IMG/VR virus record: IMGVR_UViG_3300042453_003743
Location: 1-64,000 of that record
DNA from: a virus
Reading direction: 5' to 3' (one strand)
Length of the DNA: 64,000 nucleotides
The notes under the pieces are model-generated. The model did no database searches and was not told the origin of the DNA. It worked only from the letters and a program-made list of their open reading frames with translations. Every line of letters starts with the position of its first letter. The first letter of the stretch is position 1. Positions 45,925-54,680 of the stretch are shown here, piece by piece. A program made the translations under genes and the position numbers.

Positions 45925-46606
45925 TTATTCCAAAAGAATTACCATCTCCGCCAAGCCCTTCTATATTTGCTGCCATGCTTCCCAAAGTTGTTGTCGGAAC
46001 TGTTTTTCCAAAAATATATGCTTTTGCAACAAAACTAAAAGAGGAGATATTTATTCTTCTTGTAGAAAAATCACCATCAAATCTTTCACTTAAATTATTT
46101 GGACCCATGACAATAGGAACAATAACATCTTTATTTACATCGCTATAATCTAGTTTTATAATATGATCAGGTACAAAGTATGGCATTATTTGTTCTACAA
46201 TTTGCATTGTATCGTCAGTGTGCCGAGTATATATGTATAAATTAAAATTTAAGTTTACGGGTATTTCGTTTGCTATTGAATAACCGCTTGGCTGGCAATT
46301 TCCAGCTGGACCTGTAGTTGGACTATACTGCGTAAGTCTTCCTTTTTTTCTTGAGGGGTCTGGAACGATTCCACTCATTATATAACTCATTCTGGGCAGC
46401 TGATTCTCTATTCTTGTTCCTTCGCTTATAGAAGACGGGTTTAAATATCTTTGTATAAATTTTTCTTGAGATGCATAAGCAAGTGGAACCTTTATTTCTT
46501 TAAAAGATCCATCACTTTCTGAGTGTCTTACACTAATATTATTAAATAGAGTTCCAAAAGCAACTACTATTTTTTTTAAATTTTGGTTATATATGTAACT
46601 AAACAT
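45911..46606 (-). CDS. gp15: Proximal tail sheath stabiliser gp15
   Basis: 231 residues (T4: 272) with the T4 gp15 pattern: FSYIYNQNLKKIVVAFGTLFNNISV at the start, KVPLAYASQEKFIQRY, then LNLYIYTRHTDDTMQIVEQIMPYFVPD and RRINISSFSFVAKAYIFG. It caps the tail and joins it to the neck. It is separated from gp14 by the large RCC1/protease gene, an unusual insertion. C-terminal tail shorter than in T4. Confidence 0.93.
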   Translation of the reverse strand: MFSYIYNQNLKKIVVAFGTLFNNISVRHSESDGSFKEIKVPLAYASQEKFIQRYLNPSSISEGTRIENQLPRMSYIMSGIVPDPSRKKGRLTQYSPTTGPAGNCQPSGYSIANEIPVNLNFNLYIYTRHTDDTMQIVEQIMPYFVPDHIIKLDYSDVNKDVIVPIVMGPNNLSERFDGDFSTRRINISSFSFVAKAYIFGKTVPTTTLGSMAANIEGLGGDGNSFGISDAY

Positions 46607-46618
46607 TTATTTTTCCGT

Positions 46619-49600
46619 TTAATCGAAAGGATTATTGATATCAAAGTTTATTTCTTCTGCTTTTTGATCTAGCACATCATTTATACCAGCAGTAGTTCCT
46701 AAAATATTATTTTTAGGGATAATATAATTTTTAATACCATAATATTGTATATCAGAATCATTTGTGCTGGATATAATATACGCCGAAGCTCCTGTATAAC
46801 TAAAACTTCCAGTTATTCCTGTAATTTTGATAACATTATTGTTTACTTGCTCTATAATACCTTCAGCCAATGTGATTTGATTATCGACTATAAGTGATCT
46901 TTGTGTTATTCCTTGAGCGTAAAAAGGAGTATTATTTGGTAGCTGTGAAGTAATACCTGGGAAAGGATTTAAAGTTACACCATCAAAATAAATTGTTGGT
47001 ATTCTTATTGGTGGTTCGTTCGGTATTTTTTGTGGGGTTAAAGACGGCAGAGCTTCACTTATTGGTGTTGATCTTACATCTATATCAATTTTTACAATAA
47101 GCTCTTCTTTTGGAACACCCTTGGATTCCATAAAATTATTTAAAAATGCCACTGCCTCATCTGGCATTTCTATGAACGAATGATATCCGTTAGAGAATAT
47201 ATGATTGGTGAATGTAGTCCACGGTGGAGCAAGCATAATTGTTGGCTGGTGTGTTACACCAGATATCACATTATAGTAAGCGGTATGCCCCAAACCCTGA
47301 ATAAAAAATGGACTTCCGCTATCTCCGACAAAAGCCTCATATCCGCATTGATGTGGTTCTATGTCGCTTCTTGCTGGCATTACTGTCTCTAACAGGTAGT
47401 ATGTTATTCCAGAAGTAATGCCCGTTATAGGTTCAGCATTACCGGCAAAGAAATATTCATCATTTGTTTCTTTAACTTTTAATGATCTGGTAGATACAAG
47501 CCTTTCCTGTCCGTCTATTCCCCACACTCTTCTTCCTATATGTTTTTGATAATTTACAGTACCATAATTTTCTGAAACTAATGGATAAAAATTTTTGTAA
47601 ACAGCTACGGGAAAATCAATTGTTTTTCTTCCAGTAAAATTTTTAAATTTTGCCCATTTATTATAAATTGCTATTTTTGATAATTCGTCATTTTTTAAGG
47701 GCTGATCTAATTCATATAGGTACAAATCATACGGGTGATAAGGCAAACCAAAAATATCTGGAGGAAGTGGAATCAACCCAGCTTCGCTGTTTACTTGTGT
47801 CAAATCTCTGCTTATAATAGAATTATCATGCAGCATCCATTTTACATTATTAACTTGTAAGTTAGGTCCTGCATAATGAGCACAGGCCAGAGCAAATTTT
47901 CTATTAATTAATATAAAACACCAATACCCAGAGTTGTGTGTATTGACATCTACTCTGTAGGGATCTATTATATTCGCCCCATACGAAAGTGGGAATGCGT
48001 CATAAAAAGGCAAGTAATCCGCACCCAATCGCCGTGGCCGCATAGAACAACCACTAAAATCAATTTTATTATAACTGTCGTGAACTAAAAGATTATTTAG
48101 GGGATCTCTGTATTCTAACCAAGTGGTATCATTTTTTGCAATTGGCCATATTTCTGTATAATATGGCCTGGGTTCTAATGCAGAAGATTTATATTTAAAT
48201 CTATCATGTAGTTTTTCTGTATATCCACTTTCAAAAGTAAGTCTTGCAGGGGAAGGAACTGATTTTGGTTGTGATTCGTATTTATCAAATGTGTTTAAAT
48301 GTTTTTTTGCTATTGCTACCGCTTCCCGGGTTTTGGGGATGCTAAAGCCTGGACCGGCAACATCATCCCATCCAAGATTATTAAAATTGTACAAAGCTAT
48401 TGTAGAATTTTTACCACAAATAATTTTTTTTACATTTTCTCCGTATGTTACTGGATATGCATACCAGTGTGAATGCCAAGTTCCTTGCTCTCTGGTTAAT
48501 GAATACTGATTATCTGAAATAGTTCTCCATAAGGTTCCGCCTTTTTCTGGTGGAGATACAGGAGTATCTAATTGATTATATGTGTTTCCACCCCAACAAA
48601 TTACATTCTTGTTTTTAGTCAACAATACAGTGTGGTCCATACCACCAGATATTTGAAACCCCCCCGTACCAACTGTCTCGGGCACAGTGCACTGACCAGA
48701 TGCAGTCAAGCCCCAGCAGACAACAGTTCCATCCGTTTTTACTGCCATGCTATGGTAATACCCGCTACCTATACTAGCTACACCACTAAGTCCAGCCGGA
48801 ACAGAACATTGTGAATGTGTGTTTCCACCCCAACAAACAACGGTTCCATTTTCCTTGAGAGCAACAGTGTGGTCTAAACCACATGCCAGTTGTATAACTT
48901 TACTTTCCAAAGCCATTCCGTTTTCTTCAGCACTGTCTAAATCCAATCCCGCTGGAATGTTAATTCTTCCATTTGCAGTGGAACCCCACGCAATTATTCT
49001 TCCATTTTCAAATAAGGCGATTGAGTGACTTGCTCCAGCAACAATTTGTTTTAAATTTCCAGTGTAAAGTGCACCAACTGGTACATTGCATTGTCCCGAT
49101 TCATTGGCACCCCAAGCGTACAGTGTATACCCGTAACCCATTAAAAAATGGTTTTTTCCTGCGGCTATTAAATTATATTTTTCTTCGCTTGTTATTAATG
49201 GCAAACCACCAGTTCCGCCACTTGTTTCTAAACATATATTTGGATCCATTGCCCACGTATATTGTCTGAACACACCCTGTGATATTGGTGTATACAATTG
49301 CTCGACTGAAAAACTGGATCCAAAACTATTATAAAGCGTGTAATATTTTGAAACAAATTCGGGGATAGGTGCCCCGCCAGTCATTCCTTCTTTGTTTACA
49401 AATACAATCGCCGCACATCTACCAGTTTTTATACAGGAACTTTGGTTCAATTCAGTAGTACACAATGGTTCGTTATACTGATCGACAAAGCCAGTAACAT
49501 AAGCCCATTCAAAAATTTGAGGCGAACCGCCTCCTCCCGTCGAATCAAAAGAATCTATATTTCTTATACCTATCCCAAAACCACTATTTTCGCCCATTAC

Positions 49601-49849
49601 AAAAGATTTTATGTCAAGTTGTTCATAGCGTGGAAAAATTGCTGGCTCTAAAGAGGTATTTGTAAAATTGACACCCAACACGTTTACAGAACCTTGGGGA
49701 TTATTAATTTCTTCTAGCACATAGTGATTTCCAAAAGAAAAATCTTTTGTTGCATTATTTTTTCCAAAATCACCCCAAGCCATGAATGTTGTAAATTCAT
49801 TACCCGGGTATCCACCAGTTATACCATAATTTCTATAAAATACTGCCAT
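46619..49849 (-). CDS. RCC1-repeat protein fused to a trypsin-like serine protease (1076 aa)
   Basis: N-terminal half: at least five RCC1-type blades with the pattern AxGxxHxxAL..NGxVxxWGxNxxGQxxVP (about residues 225-430: YAWGANESGQCNVP, IAWGSTANGRINIP, VCWGGNTHSQCSVP, VCWGLTASGQCTVP, ICWGGNTYNQLDTP), plus outlying WG motifs near residues 25 and 480, suggesting a full beta-propeller. C-terminal half: a chymotrypsin-fold protease with His in FALACAHYAG (about 658), Asp in HPYDLYLYEL (about 707) and Ser in FVGDSGSPFF (about 842). The order and spacing fit an active triad. No signal peptide or membrane helix. It lies between neck genes gp14 and gp15 with a good GGAG site, so it is probably a late virion protein. 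Substrate unknown. Confidence 0.85.
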   Translation of the reverse strand: MAVFYRNYGITGGYPGNEFTTFMAWGDFGKNNATKDFSFGNHYVLEEINNPQGSVNVLGVNFTNTSLEPAIFPRYEQLDIKSFVMGENSGFGIGIRNIDSFDSTGGGGSPQIFEWAYVTGFVDQYNEPLCTTELNQSSCIKTGRCAAIVFVNKEGMTGGAPIPEFVSKYYTLYNSFGSSFSVEQLYTPISQGVFRQYTWAMDPNICLETSGGTGGLPLITSEEKYNLIAAGKNHFLMGYGYTLYAWGANESGQCNVPVGALYTGNLKQIVAGASHSIALFENGRIIAWGSTANGRINIPAGLDLDSAEENGMALESKVIQLACGLDHTVALKENGTVVCWGGNTHSQCSVPAGLSGVASIGSGYYHSMAVKTDGTVVCWGLTASGQCTVPETVGTGGFQISGGMDHTVLLTKNKNVICWGGNTYNQLDTPVSPPEKGGTLWRTISDNQYSLTREQGTWHSHWYAYPVTYGENVKKIICGKNSTIALYNFNNLGWDDVAGPGFSIPKTREAVAIAKKHLNTFDKYESQPKSVPSPARLTFESGYTEKLHDRFKYKSSALEPRPYYTEIWPIAKNDTTWLEYRDPLNNLLVHDSYNKIDFSGCSMRPRRLGADYLPFYDAFPLSYGANIIDPYRVDVNTHNSGYWCFILINRKFALACAHYAGPNLQVNNVKWMLHDNSIISRDLTQVNSEAGLIPLPPDIFGLPYHPYDLYLYELDQPLKNDELSKIAIYNKWAKFKNFTGRKTIDFPVAVYKNFYPLVSENYGTVNYQKHIGRRVWGIDGQERLVSTRSLKVKETNDEYFFAGNAEPITGITSGITYYLLETVMPARSDIEPHQCGYEAFVGDSGSPFFIQGLGHTAYYNVISGVTHQPTIMLAPPWTTFTNHIFSNGYHSFIEMPDEAVAFLNNFMESKGVPKEELIVKIDIDVRSTPISEALPSLTPQKIPNEPPIRIPTIYFDGVTLNPFPGITSQLPNNTPFYAQGITQRSLIVDNQITLAEGIIEQVNNNVIKITGITGSFSYTGASAYIISSTNDSDIQYYGIKNYIIPKNNILGTTAGINDVLDQKAEEINFDINNPFD

Positions 49850-49852
49850 TCG

Positions 49853-50500
49853 TTAATCTCCGAAAGTAAAGGTTGAGTAAGGGAATACACCATCAGGGAG
49901 AGTTTGCATGGTTATACTATAACCAACCTCAAATTGACCACTACCATTACTTAGCACAAATTGCGAATCGTCTTGTGACTGCTTATAAACGATATCAATA
50001 TTATTATTTTTAGTATTGATTTTTTCGTAGCTGTATGTAAATAGTTCTGCAGTTATGACGTATGAATACAATTTTCCAAGGGGATATAGTGGATTTTCAT
50101 GTTCGACAAAATTTATTTCAAATAAAGATTTGGAAAGAGGAAAGTATATCAAATCCCCTTCTCTTGGCCTAGTTAATGTAACGTCATAATTTGATATTTG
50201 CTGCTTAAATCTTCGTCGTGCTAAAAGTAAATTTATTTTGTCTTTAATTTCAACACCAAATTGTGTTATTATATCCGTTCCCTCAAAACCTTTATAAGAT
50301 AAAATATACATTTCAACTGTATAAGTTTTTTCAAAAGAAGAAGCGGGATCTTCTCCAAAAATTTTATCAATGTTGAAATATTTTCTAGGAATATAAAGGC
50401 AATCCTGACCAGTTGCTTTTATCAATTCAACAGTGATATCCTCTACCAAATCTTGTTCGGAGTGTCTTTTTGTTAGATTTAGGTATGGATTTGTCGCCAT
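49853..50500 (-). CDS. gp14: Neck protein gp14
   Basis: 215 residues of the T4 gp14 family: LVEDITVELIKATGQDCLYIPRKYFNIDKIFGEDP, YILSYKGFEGTDIITQFGVEIKDKINLLLARRRF, DLIYFPLSKSLFEINFVEHENPLYPLGKLYSYVITAELF. With gp13 it closes the filled head and forms the tail-docking site. It is directly coupled to gp13 (3-nt gap, AGGA site). Close to the 256-aa T4 protein but shorter. Confidence 0.94.
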   Translation of the reverse strand: MATNPYLNLTKRHSEQDLVEDITVELIKATGQDCLYIPRKYFNIDKIFGEDPASSFEKTYTVEMYILSYKGFEGTDIITQFGVEIKDKINLLLARRRFKQQISNYDVTLTRPREGDLIYFPLSKSLFEINFVEHENPLYPLGKLYSYVITAELFTYSYEKINTKNNNIDIVYKQSQDDSQFVLSNGSGQFEVGYSITMQTLPDGVFPYSTFTFGD

Positions 50501-50503
50501 TTA

Positions 50504-51331
50504 TTATCCTATTAAGGGATCAACCGGTAGCTCTTGTGTTTTCAAGAGTGTTGCTTCTATTTCAGCAAGTTCTCTTACTGCATCCGACATCATTGCACCG
50601 GCATTTAACTGGGCTCCACCCGGCAAAGGAATTCCAGAAAACTTCATCAAATTTTGAGCCCACTGTTTTTTAAGAATAGCAGAAAAATATAATTTAAAGA
50701 CACGATCATTCCATATGTTTGGGTATTTTTCTGGATCTATTTTAACATATGTTTCTAAAAGAATATATTTTGTGCTAGAAAGTTTTGTATAGTCTGTTTC
50801 TAAGAAAAGCCTATTTGTTGTTTTGGTGTAAGTATAAGACATTGGATAATTAAAAATATTATCAACGTTGTTTATATAAGACATGGCTTCTATGTAAGAA
50901 GCCAGCGGTGCCATTGGATAACCAGTTTGATTAAAGTATATTCCAAAAAAATCAAATAAAGTCATCTGATATCTTAAATCAAACATGTAGTCCCCAATAG
51001 GATGGCTGGGTGCATATACTTTGCTAACAGTTCTTATGTCTTGCGCTCTTGGCCAATAGCCAGTAGATCCGTCTGCAAACGTTCTTAACTGAGCACCAAT
51101 TGCATCACCAAACGTAGAGACATCGAAAAATTTTTGAGCAATTTCTTGATTTGATACTTGGTGTGCAAACAAGGCTCTTTGATTAAAATCAAAATGCCTG
51201 TCGTACATATATTCTAGGGCTTCGTCCAAACGATCTTCAATTTGTTGGCTATCTACGTTTACCTGTATAACGGGATGCCCCAAATGTCTTAAGGTATAGT
51301 CAATAAATTCTTGTCGGTTTGCAATGGCCAT
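50504..51331 (-). CDS. gp13: Neck protein gp13
   Basis: 275 residues (T4: 309): FIDYTLRHLGHPVIQVNVDSQQIEDRLDEALEYMYDRHFD is the conserved N-terminal block, and the C-terminus PEKYPNIWNDRVFKLYFSAILKKQWAQNLMKFSGIPLPGGAQLN is also diagnostic. Forms the connector ring under the portal. A CATAAATA late promoter ends 5 nt before the ATG, with no Shine-Dalgarno, so the neck operon is predicted to begin as a leaderless message. Confidence 0.95.
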   Translation of the reverse strand: MAIANRQEFIDYTLRHLGHPVIQVNVDSQQIEDRLDEALEYMYDRHFDFNQRALFAHQVSNQEIAQKFFDVSTFGDAIGAQLRTFADGSTGYWPRAQDIRTVSKVYAPSHPIGDYMFDLRYQMTLFDFFGIYFNQTGYPMAPLASYIEAMSYINNVDNIFNYPMSYTYTKTTNRLFLETDYTKLSSTKYILLETYVKIDPEKYPNIWNDRVFKLYFSAILKKQWAQNLMKFSGIPLPGGAQLNAGAMMSDAVRELAEIEATLLKTQELPVDPLIG

Positions 51332-51336
51332 AGAAA

Positions 51337-51344
51337 TATTTATG
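51337..51344 (-). promoter_or_regulatory. Late promoter CATAAATA abutting gp13
   Basis: CATAAATA on the minus strand, 5 nt before the gp13 ATG. No ribosome-binding site fits between. Confidence 0.65.
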
Positions 51345-51368
51345 AAATTTGTATGACCTGTTTACCTA

Positions 51369-51764
51369 TTAAGTTTGGTTAGCTGCACCGTTGATTGTGA
51401 CTTCTACAAAATTTAACTCTTCTTCTGGCATTTTTTCTATCAGCGTTTTTCTTTCAGAAACTACATTTGGATCGTAGTTTGTAAATCCAGGCATTTGAAG
51501 AGGACAATTTAATTTGGGATAATCCAATTTAGAATAATTTTGATTATTTTTTAGTAACCATGTATGAGGGAAATCACCGCACCCACACTTACCACAATAA
51601 TGCATTTCACCATATTGGCTTTTTTTTAAAAATTCACAGGCCGAAATTTCTTTGTGCCCAAAACAAGAAACGGCCCTTAATTTTTTTGTTAATAAATCTG
51701 CTTTTGTATTATTTAATCCCCTAGAAGCTACAGACATAGCCAAAGACACAATTTTATCTAACAT
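51369..51764 (-). CDS. Cysteine-rich conserved-type protein (131 aa)
   Basis: Contains the striking block SCFGHKEISACEFLKKSQYGEMHYCGKCGCGDFPHTWLL near residues 33-72, then KLDYPKLNCPLQMPGFTNYDP. The Cys/His set (C-x-H..C..H-x-C-x-x-C-x-C) suggests one or two bound metals. Proteins of this pattern occur in the structural region of T4-like marine phages, but I know of no function. Good GGAG site; it precedes gp13 in the baseplate-to-neck transcript. Possible Zn-binding assembly factor. Confidence 0.7.
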   Translation of the reverse strand: MLDKIVSLAMSVASRGLNNTKADLLTKKLRAVSCFGHKEISACEFLKKSQYGEMHYCGKCGCGDFPHTWLLKNNQNYSKLDYPKLNCPLQMPGFTNYDPNVVSERKTLIEKMPEEELNFVEVTINGAANQT

Positions 51765-51766
51765 TA

Positions 51767-52402
51767 TTATACGCTCCTATAAACTATTACACTTCCTGCT
51801 GAAAATACGTATTCTCTTAAAAATGAATCGAAAGACAATAAATTATAATATTCAGAAGAATCTACTTCTATTGTTATAAATCCAGGAGAACTTGTGTGAA
51901 CAAAGACATCAGTTACCGATATGCCAAGCAACGTTACCAACAAATACTTTATAGAATCTTCTGTTCCTTTTTTGTTTGTAAACTCTTCTTTTGCTTTTAA
52001 AGCAAATTTTCTTATATTTTTACGTATGGATGCTAGAGGCTCTTGTGAAAAATCTGCATTAGGAAAATAATATTCAGCAACAGCCTCTAAAAAAATAGAA
52101 TTACAGTAAATTGGTACTCTTAAGTTTTCCCACTCCAATTGTGCGCCGTATCCTTGATCGATACTTAAAAGCCATCTTAAATAATTTTTTATAATAGGAA
52201 CTACCAAAACGTCACTGGGATTTGTTTCATATTTTTTTATTATCCAATTTGGAAAAAGAGATTCGATTGTAAGATCATCTCCTAAAAATTTAAATCCTTC
52301 CACGTTATAAAATTCCGAAGCATACAAAGTTTTGGCCTTTTCGACCATTTTTTCAATTTTATAACTTTCAGTTACTGGAATGTTATTGAATAATAATATC
52401 AT
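51767..52402 (-). CDS. Baseplate wedge-type structural protein (211 aa)
   Basis: The pattern LFPNWIIKKYETNPSDVLVVPIIKNYLRWL...LEAVAEYYFPNADF...KGTEDSIKYLLVTLLG matches the start of large baseplate-wedge proteins of T4-like marine phages (FPxF...YPxF..FLxxYYxWL; KGTxxSIxxLF). Here only that domain exists, about 210 residues. It overlaps the end of gp6 by 4 nt. Probable wedge component; equivalence to T4 gp7 or gp8 is not proven. Confidence 0.6.
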   Translation of the reverse strand: MILLFNNIPVTESYKIEKMVEKAKTLYASEFYNVEGFKFLGDDLTIESLFPNWIIKKYETNPSDVLVVPIIKNYLRWLLSIDQGYGAQLEWENLRVPIYCNSIFLEAVAEYYFPNADFSQEPLASIRKNIRKFALKAKEEFTNKKGTEDSIKYLLVTLLGISVTDVFVHTSSPGFITIEVDSSEYYNLLSFDSFLREYVFSAGSVIVYRSV

Positions 52403-53469
52403 AAGCTATAAGTTATTTTTATGCCAGCTGGGGCTTTATCAGCTAAATATGCCATAAGGGATGTTTGACCACTGACGCTTAATCCAGTAACATATATCTT
52501 TACTTCTCCGGGCAAACCGCTTGTCACTGTTATTTTTGTAAGGTCATCCGTGCCAGATATATTTGATGCTAAAATTGCATTTTTATAATCATTTATCGTA
52601 ACACATCTTTCATAACCAGTTACTTTAAAATTTAATCTATTTTTTGCTTGTTTGAGGTCTAAAAGATCGTAACCTCCAGCTGGAGAGTCGGTAGTCCCAA
52701 AACTAATGTCTGATCTCGCATTTATAACAGCGCTATTGCCAATACTCCCATTTGACTGTATTCCGGTCACCGTTACTCTATATCTTGTAGTGATGTCCAT
52801 TGCTGTGGGCAAATTGGTTGTAACTACATACCCAAGATTGCTGTTTTTGATTACATAATGTTTATTATTTGTTGTTGTTACTTTTGAAATGTTTGTAACT
52901 TCTGTCCACAATTCAGTTGTATTTGTATACGTATCAGTAACAGTAAAAGTTACTGTTTCTGGATCTATAGTATAAGGTATTTCAATTGATTTGGTGTTAT
53001 AGTCATACTCATTATATGAATACACTAAACCAGAATAAAGGGATTCGGTGACACTCGTATTTGGCAAAATTTTATTTTTATTGAAAAAATAAATTTCAGA
53101 ACCTTTAGTCGTAGTGGCTGTAAAAGTTGAATAAGCTTCTAACGTAATACCACCAGTAGTGATTGTTCTTGTTGTTTTTGCTGTTTTTGTTGGTTCAAGC
53201 AATACCTGAGAATTTGATGCAATACCCAGCAAGCCATTCAAATTTGTGCACGTTGAAGCAAATGTGTTCAGATAGCCATATTGTGCATAAACTCCATTGT
53301 AAGCGGTCGCAGTGGCAAGTATGTTTATCAACATGCTTATAGCACTAGCAGGATTATCATAATCTAGATCAGAAATATCATCTTGTTTTTTAAAAAAAGA
53401 TATTAATGAAGATTTTATATTATTAAAATCAAGAGAAGCTACATTTAATTTTTTAAGATCATAAGCCAT
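52399..53469 (-). CDS. gp6: Baseplate wedge protein gp6 (356 aa)
   Basis: N-terminus NVASLDFNNIKSSLISFFKKQDDISDLDYDNPASAISMLINILATATAYNGVYAQYGYLNTFASTC is the gp6/baseplate J-like block that binds wedge partners. The C-terminus NFKVTGYERCVTINDYKNAIL..VTSGLPGEVKIYVTGLS is the conserved gp6 dimer part. Start choice: ATG at 53469 overlaps the gp25 stop (TAATG) and has GAGG upstream; an 8-residue longer reading was rejected. Much shorter than T4 gp6 (660), as expected for a reduced middle. Confidence 0.88.
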   Translation of the reverse strand: MAYDLKKLNVASLDFNNIKSSLISFFKKQDDISDLDYDNPASAISMLINILATATAYNGVYAQYGYLNTFASTCTNLNGLLGIASNSQVLLEPTKTAKTTRTITTGGITLEAYSTFTATTTKGSEIYFFNKNKILPNTSVTESLYSGLVYSYNEYDYNTKSIEIPYTIDPETVTFTVTDTYTNTTELWTEVTNISKVTTTNNKHYVIKNSNLGYVVTTNLPTAMDITTRYRVTVTGIQSNGSIGNSAVINARSDISFGTTDSPAGGYDLLDLKQAKNRLNFKVTGYERCVTINDYKNAILASNISGTDDLTKITVTSGLPGEVKIYVTGLSVSGQTSLMAYLADKAPAGIKITYSL

Positions 53470-53849
53470 TATATTTCTACCTCGACAAAACAAGACGATT
53501 TGTTTTGATTGTGAATTTTAGTCATTGTAGTATAGTCAACTTTAAATTCAATGTTTGAATCAGTAAAAGATAAAATATTTACACTAACATTTGTCAAATA
53601 GTATATTTGTGAATGTATATCTGCAGCCAACTTTATTTGAACAACTCCAGCATCTATTTTACCACCAAATATATAATTAAAATAATCTGATCCTAAATTT
53701 TTATCACCAGGCAATTCTCCTTTTTGAGTCTTTGCAACTTGCTCTACATATTGGCTAATTGCATTAAAACCAGTAACAAACCCCACATCTTTTTTTGATG
53801 ATGGTGTATTCAATTTTTTAAGTGTAATTTCAAAATCTTTAATAGCCAT
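53469..53849 (-). CDS. gp25: Baseplate wedge protein gp25 (126 aa)
   Basis: A gp25/lysozyme-like wedge protein of 126 residues (T4: 132): DFEITLKKLNTPSSKKDVGFVTGFNAISQYVEQVAKTQKGELPGDKNLGSDYFNYIFG includes the EPR-like start and the GE(L/R)xxxxxLGxxxxxxLF block. It joins wedge to sheath start. Start choice: ATG at 53849, because a TATAAATA promoter ends 5 nt before it and the longer reading runs through the promoter. No Shine-Dalgarno. Confidence 0.88.
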   Translation of the reverse strand: MAIKDFEITLKKLNTPSSKKDVGFVTGFNAISQYVEQVAKTQKGELPGDKNLGSDYFNYIFGGKIDAGVVQIKLAADIHSQIYYLTNVSVNILSFTDSNIEFKVDYTTMTKIHNQNKSSCFVEVEI

Positions 53850-53854
53850 CAAAA

Positions 53855-53862
53855 TATTTATA
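53855..53862 (-). promoter_or_regulatory. Late promoter TATAAATA abutting gp25
   Basis: Perfect TATAAATA, 5 nt before the gp25 ATG, immediately after the stop of the upstream hub-like gene. A leaderless message is predicted. Confidence 0.7.
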
Positions 53863-54669
53863 TCAAATATATGTTGCGCCCAAATCACCTATTTGGGATA
53901 GAGAAAGCGAAGCTTCGTGGCTTGTTGGTGTTGCTACGTGTTTTATTCCTACAATATAATAATATCCATTCGTATAAGAATCGGTTTCTGCATAAGGATA
54001 ACCGCTGGCCGCATTTACATTTAAGTAAACAAGTTGTCCCAATTTTAAACTAAAATCACCAGCAACAGTAACATCAATTTTCTTTGCATATTTTAAAGCA
54101 TCTAAAAATTCTGCTCTATCAACTGGAGTTTGCTTTGGTGTGTTCCAAAATGTTGCATTATTGAGTCTTAATTTTGCGTATGCTTCAAACATAGGACGTA
54201 TTTCTGGGCAAGCGCAGCTATAGTCAGCACCGGGGGACCCCCATATACAACCTTGCCAATCGCCTCCGAGTTTATCCGTTATTTGCACACATTCTACGGA
54301 GTTATCATCAAAGTATGAGTCAACTCCATCTTCATAACTTATTAAATCTGGTGTTTCTGGAACAGTGGTTGCCCCTTTCCATAGTGTATAACTTTCTGTT
54401 GTTGCTCCAGTCGGGCCAGCAGAGCCACTCGGTCCACTTGCACCAGTTGGTCCAGTTGTTTTTAAAAAACCCAAATCTTTTGCTATATTTTTTATTGTTG
54501 GAAATTTTTCAAAACATTTATCTAAACTTTCAGGTATAGAAGTTGCACCACGATTTAAAAATGCATTGGCACACTCATAAGTTCCCTTGGAAGTTACTGG
54601 ATAGAAAGCTTCTTGAGAATAATTTGTACCATACGTTTTAATTTGTTTTGGTTCAGCTTTTTTTGCCAT
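53863..54669 (-). CDS. Baseplate hub-like protein with short collagen segment (268 aa)
   Basis: The C-terminal domain (FSLKLGQLVYLNVNAASGYPYAETDSYTNGYYYIVGIKHVATPTSHEASLSLSQIGD) resembles the last beta domain of tail hub proteins. The middle contains GPTGASGPSGSAGPTGA, a short collagen tract, and a Cys-rich CIWGSPGADYSCACPE. Start choice: ATG at 54669 with AGAGAG upstream; the 44 extra codons before it read Trp/Arg-rich nonsense that is the out-of-frame image of the neighbour's Gly-rich tail. It follows the 671-aa hub gene and may be its split-off C-terminal half. Confidence 0.65.
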   Translation of the reverse strand: MAKKAEPKQIKTYGTNYSQEAFYPVTSKGTYECANAFLNRGATSIPESLDKCFEKFPTIKNIAKDLGFLKTTGPTGASGPSGSAGPTGATTESYTLWKGATTVPETPDLISYEDGVDSYFDDNSVECVQITDKLGGDWQGCIWGSPGADYSCACPEIRPMFEAYAKLRLNNATFWNTPKQTPVDRAEFLDALKYAKKIDVTVAGDFSLKLGQLVYLNVNAASGYPYAETDSYTNGYYYIVGIKHVATPTSHEASLSLSQIGDLGATYI

Positions 54670-54680
54670 TTTATTCTCTC

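Noticed and set aside
51332-51368. Possible tiny gene between gp13 and the Cys-rich gene
   Set aside because: Too short and explained by the gp13 late promoter.
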